Assembly: GCA_009760855.2 (NCBI GenBank)
Contig: WPIO01000027.1
Span: 2,598,501-2,662,500, forward strand
Direction: 5' to 3'
Length of the DNA stretch: 64,000 nt
From: Cristatella mucedo
Lineage: Eukaryota; Bryozoa; Phylactolaemata; Cristatellidae
This document shows positions 48,401 through 54,560 of this stretch, one piece after another. Position 1 is the stretch's first letter, and each line of letters starts with the position of its first letter. The notes beneath the pieces are model-generated. The model searched no databases, had not been told where the DNA came from, and worked only from the letters and a program-made list of their open reading frames with translations. A program made the position numbers and the translations under genes.

Positions 48401-49237
48401 TGCTAAAAGAGCTAGAATGGATGCCGGTTGAGCAACAGATACAGAGGAAAGTTCTTACGCTGACCCACAAGGCCCGTCACGGCTTGGCTCCTTCGTACCT
48501 AGCTGAACTGCTGCACCAGTTTAAGCCTCTTCATGCCTTCAAGCTCATGCGTGGACAATAGATTAGCTGATCCATTCCGTCGCTTAAAGACCGTTGGCGA
48601 CAGAAGCTTTAGCTCTGCAGGTCCTAGACTGTTGAACTCGCTTCCACAATTCTTATGCAACGACAACTATTCCCCTGCTGCCGACTATGGCTCATCCTCT
48701 TCAGCGGTCCTGAGCTGCTACTTCCATGCTACTCACTACCTCAACTGTTCTCATGACTCTGCTATGCTTCCCACTTTCTCTTTGTTTCGTGAGACCAAGT
48801 CTGTTGGCTACCGAATGTGTACCGAAAGCCGCTTAGGCTGTGAGTGCGCTATACAAAACTCTCCTAACACCCGCATAGTCATTATGACTTTGTGGAGTTA
48901 CAGACGGAGATACATTAGAAGCCTCCTGTGGCAGCCACAGCCGCTTGCAGCTGCATGCAGAAATAGCAGCTATATCGGCTGCTGCTGCCCAACTATCAAC
49001 CGGTGTCTCGCCCGTCAATGGAGAGCACTTGCACGTCTGCCAGTTAGTGGTCGATGCGTTCTGTTTTCAGAGTATCTTGAACCTGTCAAGGACCCACAGC
49101 CGATTTCCAATCCGAATTTGGGGCGATTCTTTAAAAGCTTCAATGGCTTATGCTACATTCCAAACCTGGAAAAAGAGGCTGAGTATCCTGACGATAGAGC
49201 TCTCACCGAAAAGCATTGTCAGTCTTTATTGAACTAG
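20561..49237 (+). CDS. FBXO21: F-box only protein 21 (12-exon gene)
   Basis: Substrate receptor of an SCF-type (SKP1-CUL1-F-box) ubiquitin ligase. Exons: 20,561-20,724; 20,988-21,227; 24,014-24,138; 26,968-27,126; 29,834-29,970; 30,103-30,236; 30,336-30,477; 30,581-30,670; 35,859-35,957; 36,489-36,565; 41,181-41,338; 49,071-49,237. The exons sum to 1,692 nt, i.e. 563 residues plus stop, with matching phases throughout. Order: F-box (about residues 8-51, LPHEILVQIL); a conserved helical region; a SirB1/Transglut_core2 domain (about 235-330, with GIPVTL and FPRHFLLRF); a weakly conserved linker; a YccV/HspQ-like domain (about 438-545, with YSVGM, QPFYYVLV and LGRFF). This order is specific to animal FBXO21. 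Vertebrate proteins are about 620 residues; the shortfall falls between the last two domains. Start chosen because TGA lies in frame at 20,552 and the ATG has A at -3 and G at +4. Confidence 0.93.
20988..21227 (+). CDS. FBXO21: FBXO21 exon 2
   Basis: Acceptor TTTACAG before 20,988, donor GTAAGG at 21,228. Encodes the region after the F-box, including WKGGYAARHKCGLKLR and YYVEDELYSII, which align with the conserved RHKAGLEAR and FFEDELVCIL of vertebrate FBXO21. Confidence 0.92.
21228..22404 (+). other. FBXO21 intron 2, unique part
   Basis: No gene or recognised repeat in this part of the intron; the remainder to 24,013 is mostly a LINE. Confidence 0.6.
22405..23930 (-). mobile_element. LINE-A, longest copy, in FBXO21 intron 2
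   Basis: About 1.5 kb in antisense orientation to the host gene. On the minus strand it runs from the reverse transcriptase palm (LDLSAAFDAIDHKVLLEHL, then LPQGSV) through the active site YADDTRLF and the C-terminal region to the 3' UTR and hairpin. Broken by several frameshifts. The AFDAIDH, LPQGS and YADD order identifies a non-LTR reverse transcriptase of the CR1/L2 group. No endonuclease segment is attached. Confidence 0.92.
24014..24138 (+). CDS. FBXO21: FBXO21 exon 3
   Basis: Acceptor GGTTTCTAG, donor GTAAGA at 24,139. Encodes TTKYYAERCMEFLKEI and FLNKPLDFQHLED, aligning with the KYYAKKILYYLR segment of vertebrate FBXO21. Confidence 0.92.
24794..25145 (+). repeat. Long (CT)n/(CTGT)n microsatellite
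   Basis: About 350 bp of CT and CTGT repeats, located exactly where other LINE-A copies have the short CT-rich codons preceding DVIAK. Open frames through it are low-complexity Leu/Ser/Val and are not genes. Confidence 0.95.
25258..25355 (-). mobile_element. LINE-A 3' tail, reversed, nested
   Basis: (ATA)n followed by the reverse complement of the hairpin end (CTTTCTAGGCGCTTTACATT). Only about 90 bp long, inserted within the plus-strand LINE-A copy. Confidence 0.85.
25466..25950 (-). mobile_element. LINE-B 3' portion, nested
   Basis: On the minus strand this encodes RLKTVGDRSFSSAGPRLWN and a C-terminal segment with SCYFHATHYLNC, then a 3' UTR with ACAAAACTCTCCT and a short end GAGTTACAGAGATACA. 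The same family occurs at 47.8-48.9 kb. It is related to, but clearly distinct from, LINE-A: no hairpin end and no (ATT)n tail. Confidence 0.85.
26968..27126 (+). CDS. FBXO21: FBXO21 exon 4
   Basis: Acceptor TTTTTGCAG, donor GTAAAG at 27,127. Encodes ALFISQWYQPTEDF and a helical segment, matching the conserved GAVYIDQYCNPLSD of the vertebrate protein. Confidence 0.92.
27127..28599 (+). other. FBXO21 intron 4, unique part
   Basis: No recognised gene or repeat except a low-complexity GTGTGAGTG-rich patch near 28,045-28,110. Confidence 0.55.
28600..29370 (-). mobile_element. Decayed LINE in FBXO21 intron 4
   Basis: On the minus strand this encodes LDLSAAFDSMDNKVLFK and downstream reverse transcriptase pieces, with the CT-rich site in its unexpanded form (GAGGGAGAGTAT at 28,920). 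More diverged than LINE-A at 22.4 kb. Confidence 0.8.
29834..29970 (+). CDS. FBXO21: FBXO21 exon 5
   Basis: Acceptor GCTGTTGCAG, donor GTAAAC at 29,971. Encodes LECLSTVMHVKYAFRCN and WDDYNNPCNSYLEQ, the entry into the SirB1/Transglut_core2 domain; the vertebrate counterpart is the YDQLKFKGNRMDYYN region. Confidence 0.9.
30103..30236 (+). CDS. FBXO21: FBXO21 exon 6 (Transglut_core2 core)
   Basis: Acceptor GTTGAAG, donor GTAAGT at 30,237. Encodes TKLGIPVTLAIIYEAVARR and FPRHFLLRF, the most conserved block of the SirB1-like family. It contains no ATG-led frame of its own, so a simple open-frame scan misses it. Confidence 0.94.
30336..30477 (+). CDS. FBXO21: FBXO21 exon 7
   Basis: Acceptor TCTGTTACAAG, donor GTGAGT at 30,478. 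Encodes YIDCVSGALLTREACIDLIG, matching YIDAFGKGKQLTVKECEYLI of vertebrates; it ends at HKN just before VYRRM. Confidence 0.92.
30581..30670 (+). CDS. FBXO21: FBXO21 exon 8
   Basis: Acceptor TTTCTCGTAG, donor GTAAAT at 30,671. Encodes VYRRMIQNLQ and a helical continuation, aligning with VLQRMVGNLL. Confidence 0.88.
30795..31165 (-). mobile_element. LINE 3' end joined to endonuclease piece
   Basis: (TAA)n and a shortened hairpin end, then 3' UTR and a little of the C-terminal coding region, on the minus strand. The sequence changes near 31,165 directly into an endonuclease-domain segment. Confidence 0.75.
31166..32270 (-). mobile_element. LINE AP-endonuclease region (relic)
   Basis: On the minus strand this encodes the end of an APE-type endonuclease and the linker to the reverse transcriptase: HVHGPTHIKGTLDRIFSCN (the typical x-H-x-x-G-x-x-LD pattern), then a linker with VCTTRHLKSPVN. 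Further upstream on that strand, a degraded LNA...SLRN-like start and a W-type motif are visible. The only endonuclease segment I found in the window. Frames are broken. Confidence 0.75.
32275..32431 (+). mobile_element. SINE family 2
   Basis: GTTTGGTCTAGCGGTTAAGG (A box), GTGGGCTCGAGCCCC (B box), then AAGCGCCTGAATAAAGATT and GGGCGCTATATAAATG, ending in an (AT)n run. Nearly intact copy; its 3' end matches the LINE-A hairpin. Confidence 0.9.
32964..33345 (+). mobile_element. Decayed LINE fragment
   Basis: Matches the C-terminal reverse transcriptase part of LINE-A (compare 38,150-38,480) with heavy substitution; no hairpin end. Confidence 0.7.
33545..33610 (+). mobile_element. LINE-B 3' end fragment
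   Basis: Resembles the LINE-B terminus (GAAGCTACAGACAGAGATA here; GGAGTTACAGACGGAGATA at 48,893). Confidence 0.5.
33720..33850 (+). mobile_element. SINE family 2
   Basis: GCTGGTTTGGTCCAGTGGTT (A box), GTGGGCTCGAGCCCC (B box), then a body and a tail with CTATACAAATAAG plus TTTATTTATT. Intact internal promoter boxes. Confidence 0.9.
34092..34191 (+). repeat. 50-bp tandem duplication
   Basis: Two adjacent units starting CCTATAACACACC, differing at a handful of positions. Inside FBXO21 intron 8. Confidence 0.9.
34311..34484 (-). mobile_element. SINE family 1
   Basis: Full-length minus-strand copy: CTAGCTGATTAAACAGCC (tail), GGAATCGAACC (B box reversed), and GTGCCATCACGGCTCACC (head). Confidence 0.9.
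34543..35455 (-). mobile_element. LINE-A related copy, minus strand
   Basis: Tail-to-body order on the minus strand: an ATT-like run, a diverged hairpin end, 3' UTR with GTCACC/ATGCACAGTG motifs, and the C-terminal coding region ([19 protein letters not shown]) up to the YFQ segment. A 46-bp piece identical in type to the SINE-1 tail is embedded at 34,933-34,978. Confidence 0.85.
34933..34978 (-). mobile_element. SINE-1 tail fragment
   Basis: CTAGCTGATTTAACAGTC followed by GAAAGAAGAGCCTTTCA matches only the last ~45 bp of SINE family 1, inside a LINE. It is either a very short 5'-truncated insertion or a recombination trace. Confidence 0.65.
35491..35642 (+). mobile_element. SINE family 1
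   Basis: Head degraded (CCGTGAGGTAAGG), B box GGGTTCGAGTACT, then GGTGGTGATAGTCGTTAAAG and tail GAGGCTGTTAAATCAGCTAA. Slightly different subfamily from the 16.7-kb copy (extra CACGACCCAGGTCGTGGG palindrome). Confidence 0.85.
35859..35957 (+). CDS. FBXO21: FBXO21 exon 9 (provisional)
   Basis: Acceptor CATCTTGCAG is good and the frame is open (MLWALENHARCPPSASEF), phase 0 at both ends, fitting its neighbours. The donor AAG|GTTCGT is weak, and this linker region is poorly conserved in the family, so the right border is uncertain. Vertebrate proteins carry extra helical sequence here; another exon may be missed in intron 8, or this lineage has a shorter linker. Confidence 0.6.
36205..36250 (+). 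mobile_element. SINE-1 head fragment
   Basis: CACCCAGGTCGTGGGTTTGA and the following bases match the B-box region of the 35.5-kb SINE subfamily. Too short for more. Confidence 0.5.
36489..36565 (+). CDS. FBXO21: FBXO21 exon 10 (start of YccV domain)
   Basis: Acceptor TTTTGAAG, donor GTAAGT at 36,566. Encodes STDEHKKIAYSVGMLVHHK, aligned with SDEKHRDVCYSIGLIMKHK, the start of the YccV/HspQ-like domain. Contains no ATG-led open frame of its own. Confidence 0.92.
36645..37105 (+). mobile_element. Decayed LINE-A, 5'-truncated
   Basis: C-terminal coding end, 3' UTR and a diverged hairpin (GTAGAGCGATTAGC...ATGCTATGCAC) ending in TTATCATTATT. Confidence 0.8.
37160..37440 (-). mobile_element. Decayed LINE fragment
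   Basis: On the minus strand this encodes LDLSEEWDNIDHLALLEYL, a diverged palm segment of the reverse transcriptase. Tail absent. Confidence 0.75.
37645..38722 (+). mobile_element. LINE-A, well preserved, 5'-truncated
   Basis: Starts just after the YADD box (LYLCFDPSQPSSTSNSL) and runs to the C terminus in two long frames (37,634-37,978 and 37,966-38,484) with one frameshift near 37,970. Intact 3' UTR, hairpin AAAGCGCCTAGAAAGAGATT and (ATT)n. Best template for the family 3' half in this window. Confidence 0.93.
38723..41180 (+). other. FBXO21 intron 10, unique part
   Basis: No gene or dispersed repeat recognised apart from the CA microsatellite. The 116-codon frame at 40,532-40,882 has no recognisable domain. 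Confidence 0.5.
39576..39648 (+). repeat. (AC)n microsatellite
   Basis: About 36 dinucleotide units with one interruption (CGC). Confidence 0.97.
41181..41338 (+). CDS. FBXO21: FBXO21 exon 11 (YccV core)
   Basis: Acceptor TTTTCTCTCGCAG, donor GTGAGC at 41,339. Encodes CVIEAWDVICEENPEWM, then QPFYYVLVAGGACQYVPE, the core of the YccV/HspQ-like domain (vertebrate CVIYGWDP and QPFYNVLVEDGSCRYA). The reading frame also stays open past the donor, see the alternative segment that follows. Confidence 0.94.
41339..41411 (+). CDS. Possible 3' extension of FBXO21 exon 11
   Basis: The exon 11 frame continues without a stop as GELAQLVQRVVAVKNDPSSV to a second donor GTAAGC at 41,412 (phase 2). GC content and residue mix look coding. 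If used, it would join the segment at 41,882 in frame. Confidence 0.35.
41517..41850 (-). mobile_element. LINE-A 3' end, minus strand
   Basis: (AAT)n-rich run, hairpin end in reverse (CTTTCTAGGTGCTTGACATT), 3' UTR and the first part of the coding end. It sits between the two halves of the possible alternative FBXO21 3' end. Confidence 0.85.
41882..42032 (+). CDS. Possible alternative terminal exon of FBXO21
   Basis: After the acceptor TTGCTGCAG the frame that fits donor 41,412 encodes TQAYDLGCEVGQYFTTGLRL and continues to TGA at 42,030 (a donor GTAAGC at 42,013 is an alternative). EVGQYFTT aligns with the NLGRFFKS of the normal last exon and with DVGRYF of vertebrate FBXO21. It may be a duplicated last exon or a decayed one. 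Transcript evidence is needed to call it real. Confidence 0.35.
42033..43164 (+). other. FBXO21 intron 11, no recognised feature
   Basis: Short overlapping frames on both strands without domains. No repeat shared with the rest of the window. Confidence 0.5.
43165..43770 (+). mobile_element. Decayed LINE, C-terminal part and tail
   Basis: A heavily substituted match to the C-terminal coding end, then a hairpin-like end (GTGGCTGGATAGAGATTAGG) and TTATTATTATC. Confidence 0.7.
43990..44085 (+). mobile_element. LINE 3' tail fragment
   Basis: CACCCGAAAAGAGATTAGG, GGGGTGCTGTACAAATG and a TTATTATCATTATT run. Confidence 0.7.
44278..45560 (-). mobile_element. LINE-A, minus strand, in intron 11
   Basis: From an ATT-poor tail and hairpin end on the left to the palm region (VPQGSVL) on the right. 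The reverse transcriptase is frameshifted. Contains a GA-repeat expansion at 45,407-45,437 at the same site as the 24.8-kb expansion. Confidence 0.88.
45407..45437 (+). repeat. (GA)n expansion inside LINE-A
   Basis: About 12-14 GA units followed by a G run, then GTATGAACCGTGAAAAGAAC, which is ordinary LINE-A sequence. Other copies have only GAGGGAGAGTAT here. Confidence 0.93.
45775..46150 (-). mobile_element. Old LINE, left part of an interrupted copy
   Basis: A diverged minus-strand LINE from the reverse transcriptase C-terminal region up to the segment after the YADD box. It continues at 46,850-47,062 after an insertion. Confidence 0.75.
46151..46282 (+). mobile_element. SINE family 2, 5' part of a chimeric insertion
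   Basis: GCTGGTTTGGTCCGGCTGTT, GTGGGCTCGAACCCC (B box), the tail with CTTAGGGCTCTATACAAATG. It is followed directly by LINE-A coding sequence without a tail of its own. Confidence 0.88.
46283..46848 (+). mobile_element. LINE-A 3' part fused to SINE 2
   Basis: 5'-truncated at VAPLFSDLHWLPGKQ, continuing through the C-terminal coding region, 3' UTR, hairpin and (ATT)n. TATTATCGT occurs on both flanks of the SINE+LINE block (about 46,139 and 46,852), as if the two were inserted together. Confidence 0.88.
46850..47062 (-). mobile_element. Old LINE, right part of the interrupted copy
   Basis: Begins AAGCTTCATGAAGTTTTTAG, the direct continuation of the LINE sequence ending near 46,150 (compare AAGCTTCAGGAAGTGAG at 2,346). 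Confidence 0.75.
47240..47690 (+). repeat. Dispersed repeat C, copy 1
   Basis: Shares its order of blocks with 52,840-53,125: GACGAAATTATGTCTTAG, a TTGTGCATAA block, CAATTG, and the end CTGGCTCAGCCACTG. The end resembles the CAGTGG-type termini of DNA transposons (read in reverse). Split by a SINE at 47,414-47,584. Confidence 0.75.
47414..47584 (-). mobile_element. SINE family 1 inside repeat C
   Basis: Full-length minus-strand copy, with B box GGAATCGAACTC in reverse and head GTGCCATCACGGCTC. Comparison with the 52.9-kb copy of repeat C shows the SINE arrived after repeat C. Confidence 0.88.
47840..48930 (+). mobile_element. LINE-B copy
   Basis: Encodes GIGYHFYADNSQLYLSF (active-site region, YADD changed to YADN), SWMSENFLKLNNDKTELQ, LSRLDYCNSLLAGLP, and RLKTVGDRSFSSAGPRLLN, then a 3' end GAGTTACAGACGGAGATACA. 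Frameshifted in several places. The lower similarity to LINE-A and different 3' end make it a second family of the same broad reverse transcriptase group. Confidence 0.88.
49071..49237 (+). CDS. FBXO21: FBXO21 exon 12 (stop)
   Basis: Acceptor TTCTGTTTTCAG. Encodes EYLEPVKDPQPISNPNLGRF, then YIPNLEKEAEYPDDRAL, ending SLLN at TAG 49,235-49,237. Aligns with the end of the vertebrate protein (HPDVGRYFSEF, YIPNAELEIRYPED). The upstream intron sequence is in frame with it back to 48,533 through the LINE-B copy. Confidence 0.94.
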
Positions 49238-49500
49238 ATCACATGTTTTATTCTCATGTTGGCTCCAATTTCATTGTGCTTCTTTGGACTTTATATTTAC
49301 GCTCTGTTACGGAATTCGTTGGTTGCCACCTCACAGCATTCAGTCATGTGAGATCAATTAGTCATGGTCTGCCGAATTGAGAGCGATATGTTACTCTGGC
49401 ACTACACCTGGTTACTGCTTTTAGTCAGTGAAGTGCATGCAATTTAATTTTGTTAATTGTGTAACTTGTTAACGGCATTAAACAGTAAAGAGCATTGATA
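49238..49500 (+). other. FBXO21 3' UTR
   Basis: Runs from the stop to a candidate ATTAAA poly(A) signal at 49,477-49,482. The downstream T/G-rich TTGTCCTTCCTGG fits a cleavage site near 49,495-49,505. Confidence 0.55.
49477..49482 (+). promoter_or_regulatory. Candidate poly(A) signal ATTAAA
   Basis: The common variant of AATAAA, about 240 bp after the FBXO21 stop codon. Confidence 0.45.
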
Positions 49501-50254
49501 TTGTCCTTCCTGGAAACATTTCAAACATTGCATTTCCAAATATTGCGTTGGAAATGTGTTTCCCGCTTTTGGCAGCAAAAAACTTTGTTATATTTGCTCA
49601 AGCGTGTTCTATTAGGAACTCTTCTCTGTGCATGAGTAGACATAGAATTGTGTTACTTGCGACTCCAGAGAGCCAGTATAGCCTTCTACTGCAAACCAAC
49701 TGCAGCAGCTCTTATCGGCGCGGGCGGAGTGAGAGGTGTACGTCAGCTTTCTCTTCAAGCAAATACACTATTCACCTGTTGATAACTTAAAGATACTAGG
49801 TCACGTAAGCGCACATTTGCTGGCCTGTATTTAAAAGAAATAATACGCCGACAAGTACCTTCATATTTTTCGGAACGAGGCATCTGTGCGTTGGTTGACA
49901 GAATTATTGAAAGCACGTCAGCTTTGGCAAGCCTGCTGCTGCAGAGAACCTCCTCAAAGTAGCAAACAACAATCTTGTGTCAAAGTTATTTCAAGTTGTC
50001 ATTCGCAGTTAGCGAGATCGCCTTCCGGAAAAATTCTGTATTGTCATACCGCAGAAGACCAGAGGATGCAGTCTTCAAATAAAGTCTCGCTGTCAGATTT
50101 ACTTTCTCGTAAGTTCTAGTTAGGCCATCATTTGCATTCTAGCGATGGCTGGCTCGTTCGACTGGTAGGCTGCATTGTCACAGTTGGCCTAATGTGCTTT
50201 GTCTTGCGTCACTCTCGAGTCTTGGCCCACGGGTAAGACTCGAGAGCCCACGGG
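49501..50254. other. No recognised gene
   Basis: No supported feature. Confidence 0.45.
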
Positions 50255-50625
50255 TAAGACTCTTCACGACCCAGGTCGTGGGTTCGATATTCTTTAATAG
50301 TAATGTATATGGGTTCGCGATTCTTTTATAGTAATGTATTTGTATAGCGTCCTCAGAGAACTTAAATCTCTTTCTAGGCACTTTACATTTGCTGCAAAGG
50401 AAGCACGATCGAATGGTTAATGGTACCATGCTTAATCTCAACAAACATATAATAATACATTTGATATAGCGCCCTCAGGGAACTCAAATCTCTTTCTAGG
50501 CAATTTACATTTGCCGATGCATAATACGGTTAGAGGTGAAATATTGCCCATCGAAAAGGGTGGAGATAGCCGTTAAAAGCTCTTCTGCAGCTATTTAAAT
50601 TAGGCTATTAAATCAGCTAATTTTT
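50255..50625 (+). mobile_element. SINE-1 split by two LINE tails
   Basis: The head part CACGACCCAGGTCGTGGGTTC (50,262-50,285) and the tail part GGTGGAGATAGCCGTTAAAAG to AATCAGCTAA (50,559-50,622) belong to one SINE-1 copy. Between them lie two successive reversed LINE 3' tails (about 50,337-50,450 and 50,452-50,545), each with the CTCTTTCTAGGCA hairpin side. Confidence 0.7.
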
Positions 50626-51044
50626 AAGCAATACAGAACACGACATTCCTTATTGAATGCATCAATCTAATATAATCGAAACAAAACGATTTTATGAGAA
50701 ATCAAAACTCCCAAATGATGCTTCGGACTAATAGATCGGCAATGACAACGAGTCCCAGTCCGACGGTGCCGATTCAGTTGTGATAAGGCTGCGTCCGCAC
50801 TGCCAAGAACTTGTGTCCCGAGGTTTCCAACCTTTGGGTCTGCGTGGCAATTCTCAGCAGGGCTGGGCGAACTTTCCTTTGCTGACCAGCCTGGCGGTCG
50901 AGTCGGAGCTGTCTCTTAGCTACTCAGCCGTTTTTTGAAGCGACCAACCTAAGAGAAGGGTTGGTAGGATCGTACAAATGTCACCGTGGACCCGAAAACC
51001 CGCGCTCGAAACAGCAGCCGTCGATCTCGTAGTAATCGTGCCGG
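50626..51044. other. No recognised gene
   Basis: No supported feature. Confidence 0.4.
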
Positions 51045-51945
51045 AGAGCCAGGCGTATAGTAGCCGGATAGCCAGACCGGCAGATTTGGCGAATCCAAGT
51101 GGTGTGCTAAGCTGCTGTCAAAGCTGCTATCTGTGACCGTGGCCGCCATCGCTGCTCACTCCGGCAGTTCTCTTTCTTTCTCTGTCTGTCTGTCTCTCCT
51201 TCTCCCTCTCTCTCTCTCGCTCTCTCTCTCGGATTCTGTAACTCACCTTTTGCATGTCTTCCTACCTGTGCAACACGACGCTTCAAAGCTGGCGAAAAAG
51301 TTAGCCTCCGCAGCCAGGCATGTACGTTGTGAAAGTCGTAACTGCTGCACTACAATGACCTGAGCTGGCTTCGCATAAAGCATGGCATTAACTCCAAGGC
51401 CCTTTTCATTAACTTTCGAGTCAATCATCTCTTTCTGACCTGTCGACTTGAAATGCCTCTCAAGTAAGCTTCGCATAGTACTATCCACTCTTCTGACTCA
51501 AGTCCGACAGCTGTGCCTCTAGCCAGAATTTTTTTTTTGGGAGACCACGCCTTCCTTTCCTAGGCTTCCATAAACTGGAGCTCACTAACGTATGACATCG
51601 AGATATCTCGTGAAGCTAGAAGCCACTCACTTATTCCTCACAGTATTTGCTCGGTCCTTTTTATCTGCTTATGCACGCTGAAATGATCTTTTCAGTAGAC
51701 GTGCTTTCGAGCCTGCTTACGCAAAATGCCTGTAAAGAGATTCAGTTCTCGGAAGCCTGTAGCTTGTCACCGAAGTTGTACCGCCCGGAAGCATCTTCGA
51801 CACGCTACGTAGATAACTGCAACCCATTCGGAGCTGTTTAAGCGAAAACCTGGACGCCCGGAAATCCCAAAGCTGTCATTTAGGAAGGACCACTGGAATG
51901 CGCCAAATCTGCCAGTCCGGTTATCCGACTATCAATATCTGGCTA
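51045..51945. repeat. Inverted-repeat pair of ~55 bp
   Basis: The left arm near 51,045-51,105 contains CCGGCAGATTTGGCGAATCC. The right arm near 51,890-51,945 contains the matching reverse complement GCGCCAAATCTGCCAGTCCGG, and flanking bases (GGATAGCC, CCA-GTGGT) also pair. The arms enclose a decayed LINE. Possibly terminal inverted repeats of a DNA element or the arms of an inverted duplication. Confidence 0.6.
51225..51760 (+). mobile_element. Decayed LINE fragment
   Basis: A weak match to the LINE C-terminal coding region (CESRNCCTTM and following sequence), 3' UTR words such as TGCTTATGCACGCTGA, and a remnant of the hairpin (GTAAAGAGATTCAGTTCTCG). Confidence 0.6.
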
Positions 51946-52615
<670 letters not shown>

Positions 52616-52839
52616 GTGAACCCAGCTGAGTAAGAGAGACCGACGGCTGTGTTCTCAGACGTAACCGCCTGAACTGTTCGCGTCGTATTCGCGTCTTTAG
52701 TGCCTCCGTTAGGATCGAGAAGCTAATTCGGGCGTCCTTGAGCAGGACGAATGGCGCGTCGTGCAATAAATAGGAATTATGTCACACGGCGCAGACGCAG
52801 AGGACCTCTAGCTTCGCGATACCTCCCATGGCACGGCGT

Positions 52840-53125
52840 GACCTGGGCCGCCCCCTATTCCTCCGCTGCCCGCGACCGTCGCCAATGACGAAATCATGTC
52901 TTAGTTTCACTCGAGGAGCAACCGCCTAGTTCGCGTCGAATAAATGCTACGATTTTGTGCATATATTTATTATATTTACGATTTTGTGCATAATTTTTTA
53001 TCAATTGCGGGTCCAGCCCCGCCCGCATGAAAACCTTGGGAGGGGGTGCGTACGTGCAAAAAAAAAAAACATTCTGCAGGGCTTGCTCCCCCCCCCCAGG
53101 ATGAAAGTCCTCGCTCGGCCACTGC
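52840..53125 (+). repeat. Dispersed repeat C, copy 2
   Basis: Uninterrupted copy of the repeat at 47.2 kb: GACGAAATCATGTCTTAG, TTGTGCATAATTTTTTATCA, CAATTGCGGGTCCAGCC, then a C-run and GTCCTCGCTCGGCCACTG. Contains A- and C-homopolymer runs. Confidence 0.75.
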
Positions 53126-53159
53126 TTAGCAGTAAAAGGAGTGAATAGTTCGATCGTAA

Positions 53160-54560
53160 TCGAACGCAGCTTCTATGGAGTCTGCAAGCGACGTAGTTTC
53201 ATCTAAAGCGTTCGCCAGGAGTTCGCCCGCTCGGAGCGTCCTACAGGGCCGTCGGCCCTCTTCCAGCGCCAGCGCTCGCCCTTCTCGCTCGCGCGCGCCA
53301 AGTTTCCCTGGATTCTACGCGCACTCAGCCGACGGCGCACTAGCTGCGAAGGCGTGAAGCGGCGGATCGCTAGAGGTCCTGTTCCGGGCGGATGCGGTGC
53401 CGTTTCCGACTGCGCGGGCGCCGATAGACCGCTGCCGCTGCCCGCCAATCGTGTCCTCTCAACGTAAAAGTTGGCTGGCCGTTCCTCCTCGAAGCGGCTG
53501 CCCCGTCGCATCTGCTGCTGTGCGCCAGTTTGCTAGCTGCGAGTGACTCGTACGGTTTGGGGCGTGCCATTCCGCGCGGTACGTGCGTCCAGAGCTGAGA
53601 AGACGGAACTCGAAGAGCTCGGCGGCGCTTGCAGCAGCGCCATCCGCTGGATTTCGGAACTCCGACGAAAGCGGCGTCCGCTATCCTCTGCTAGCCGTAA
53701 GACCTGAGTCCCTGGTGGGATGGAAGAGGAGATGCTCGCGAGCTGAGGCAGCGGCTCGTGCACTGGGGGGAGTGTGCGATGGGTGTCCAAGGCCACGCCC
53801 TCTTGTCGGGCGGCCGCGGGCGAGGCCCGCGGGACCAGGGAGCTGGGCGCCCGTTCTCCTAGCGGCGGCGGCGTTGCTGAGAGAAGCGACGCGGCAGGGA
53901 CTACTTGTCAGGAGCTGAGTCAACGATGTAATGTTCAACAACAGCTGGCCGACGGACGAGAGGCCTCGAGTTCGAGCGGCTTATCTCCTTATTTGTAAAT
54001 TGGGCGTTCGCGCGAAATAGCAGTGCTATCGACGCCTCGTAGTGCACACAGTGGTCATTGGCGTACGGCAGCGTCTATCGGTATCGTCGCTCGCATCTAG
54101 AGAGAAATTGCCCAACAATCTCGGGCGTGTCCTGAAGCGGTTGCCATGTTAAAAAAGGCCGGGTAGGAGGAGTCGGTGCGATTAAAAAAAAGGCGGGGGA
54201 TTGTTGAGAATCGTCGATATCCAAGATGCCCAACATTCTCTCGATTGCGTACGATCGCCCGGAAAAACCTCGCAACTGATAGCTGATGTCAGGCCTCTGA
54301 ACTCGGAGACCGCATAGCTGCGACACTTGTTGATAGCCTGGGCAGTGTCCCGCATCAACAATCACGAAACACGAATTCCCCAGTGGTGTTTCATACCGTA
54401 CGAACGCGAATGTGAGGAAACCCTCCAACCACCTGCTGCTAGCCGTCAGTGCTTCAGCGAGCTGCGACGGGTGATTAATCTTGTGACCGCCGCCGGCTCT
54501 GTCCGCTGAAGGATGGAGCGGGCCGATGAGAGTGCAGAGGGCGTTGTGGCGAGTCTAAGT
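53160..54560. promoter_or_regulatory. CpG-rich region
   Basis: Dense in CG dinucleotides and GC-rich compared with the flanks, without LINE or SINE insertions. Open frames occur on both strands (for example 53,583-53,918 plus and 54,075-54,428 minus) but none has a motif. Fits an unmethylated promoter or first-exon region of an unseen gene; this is inference from composition only. Confidence 0.4.
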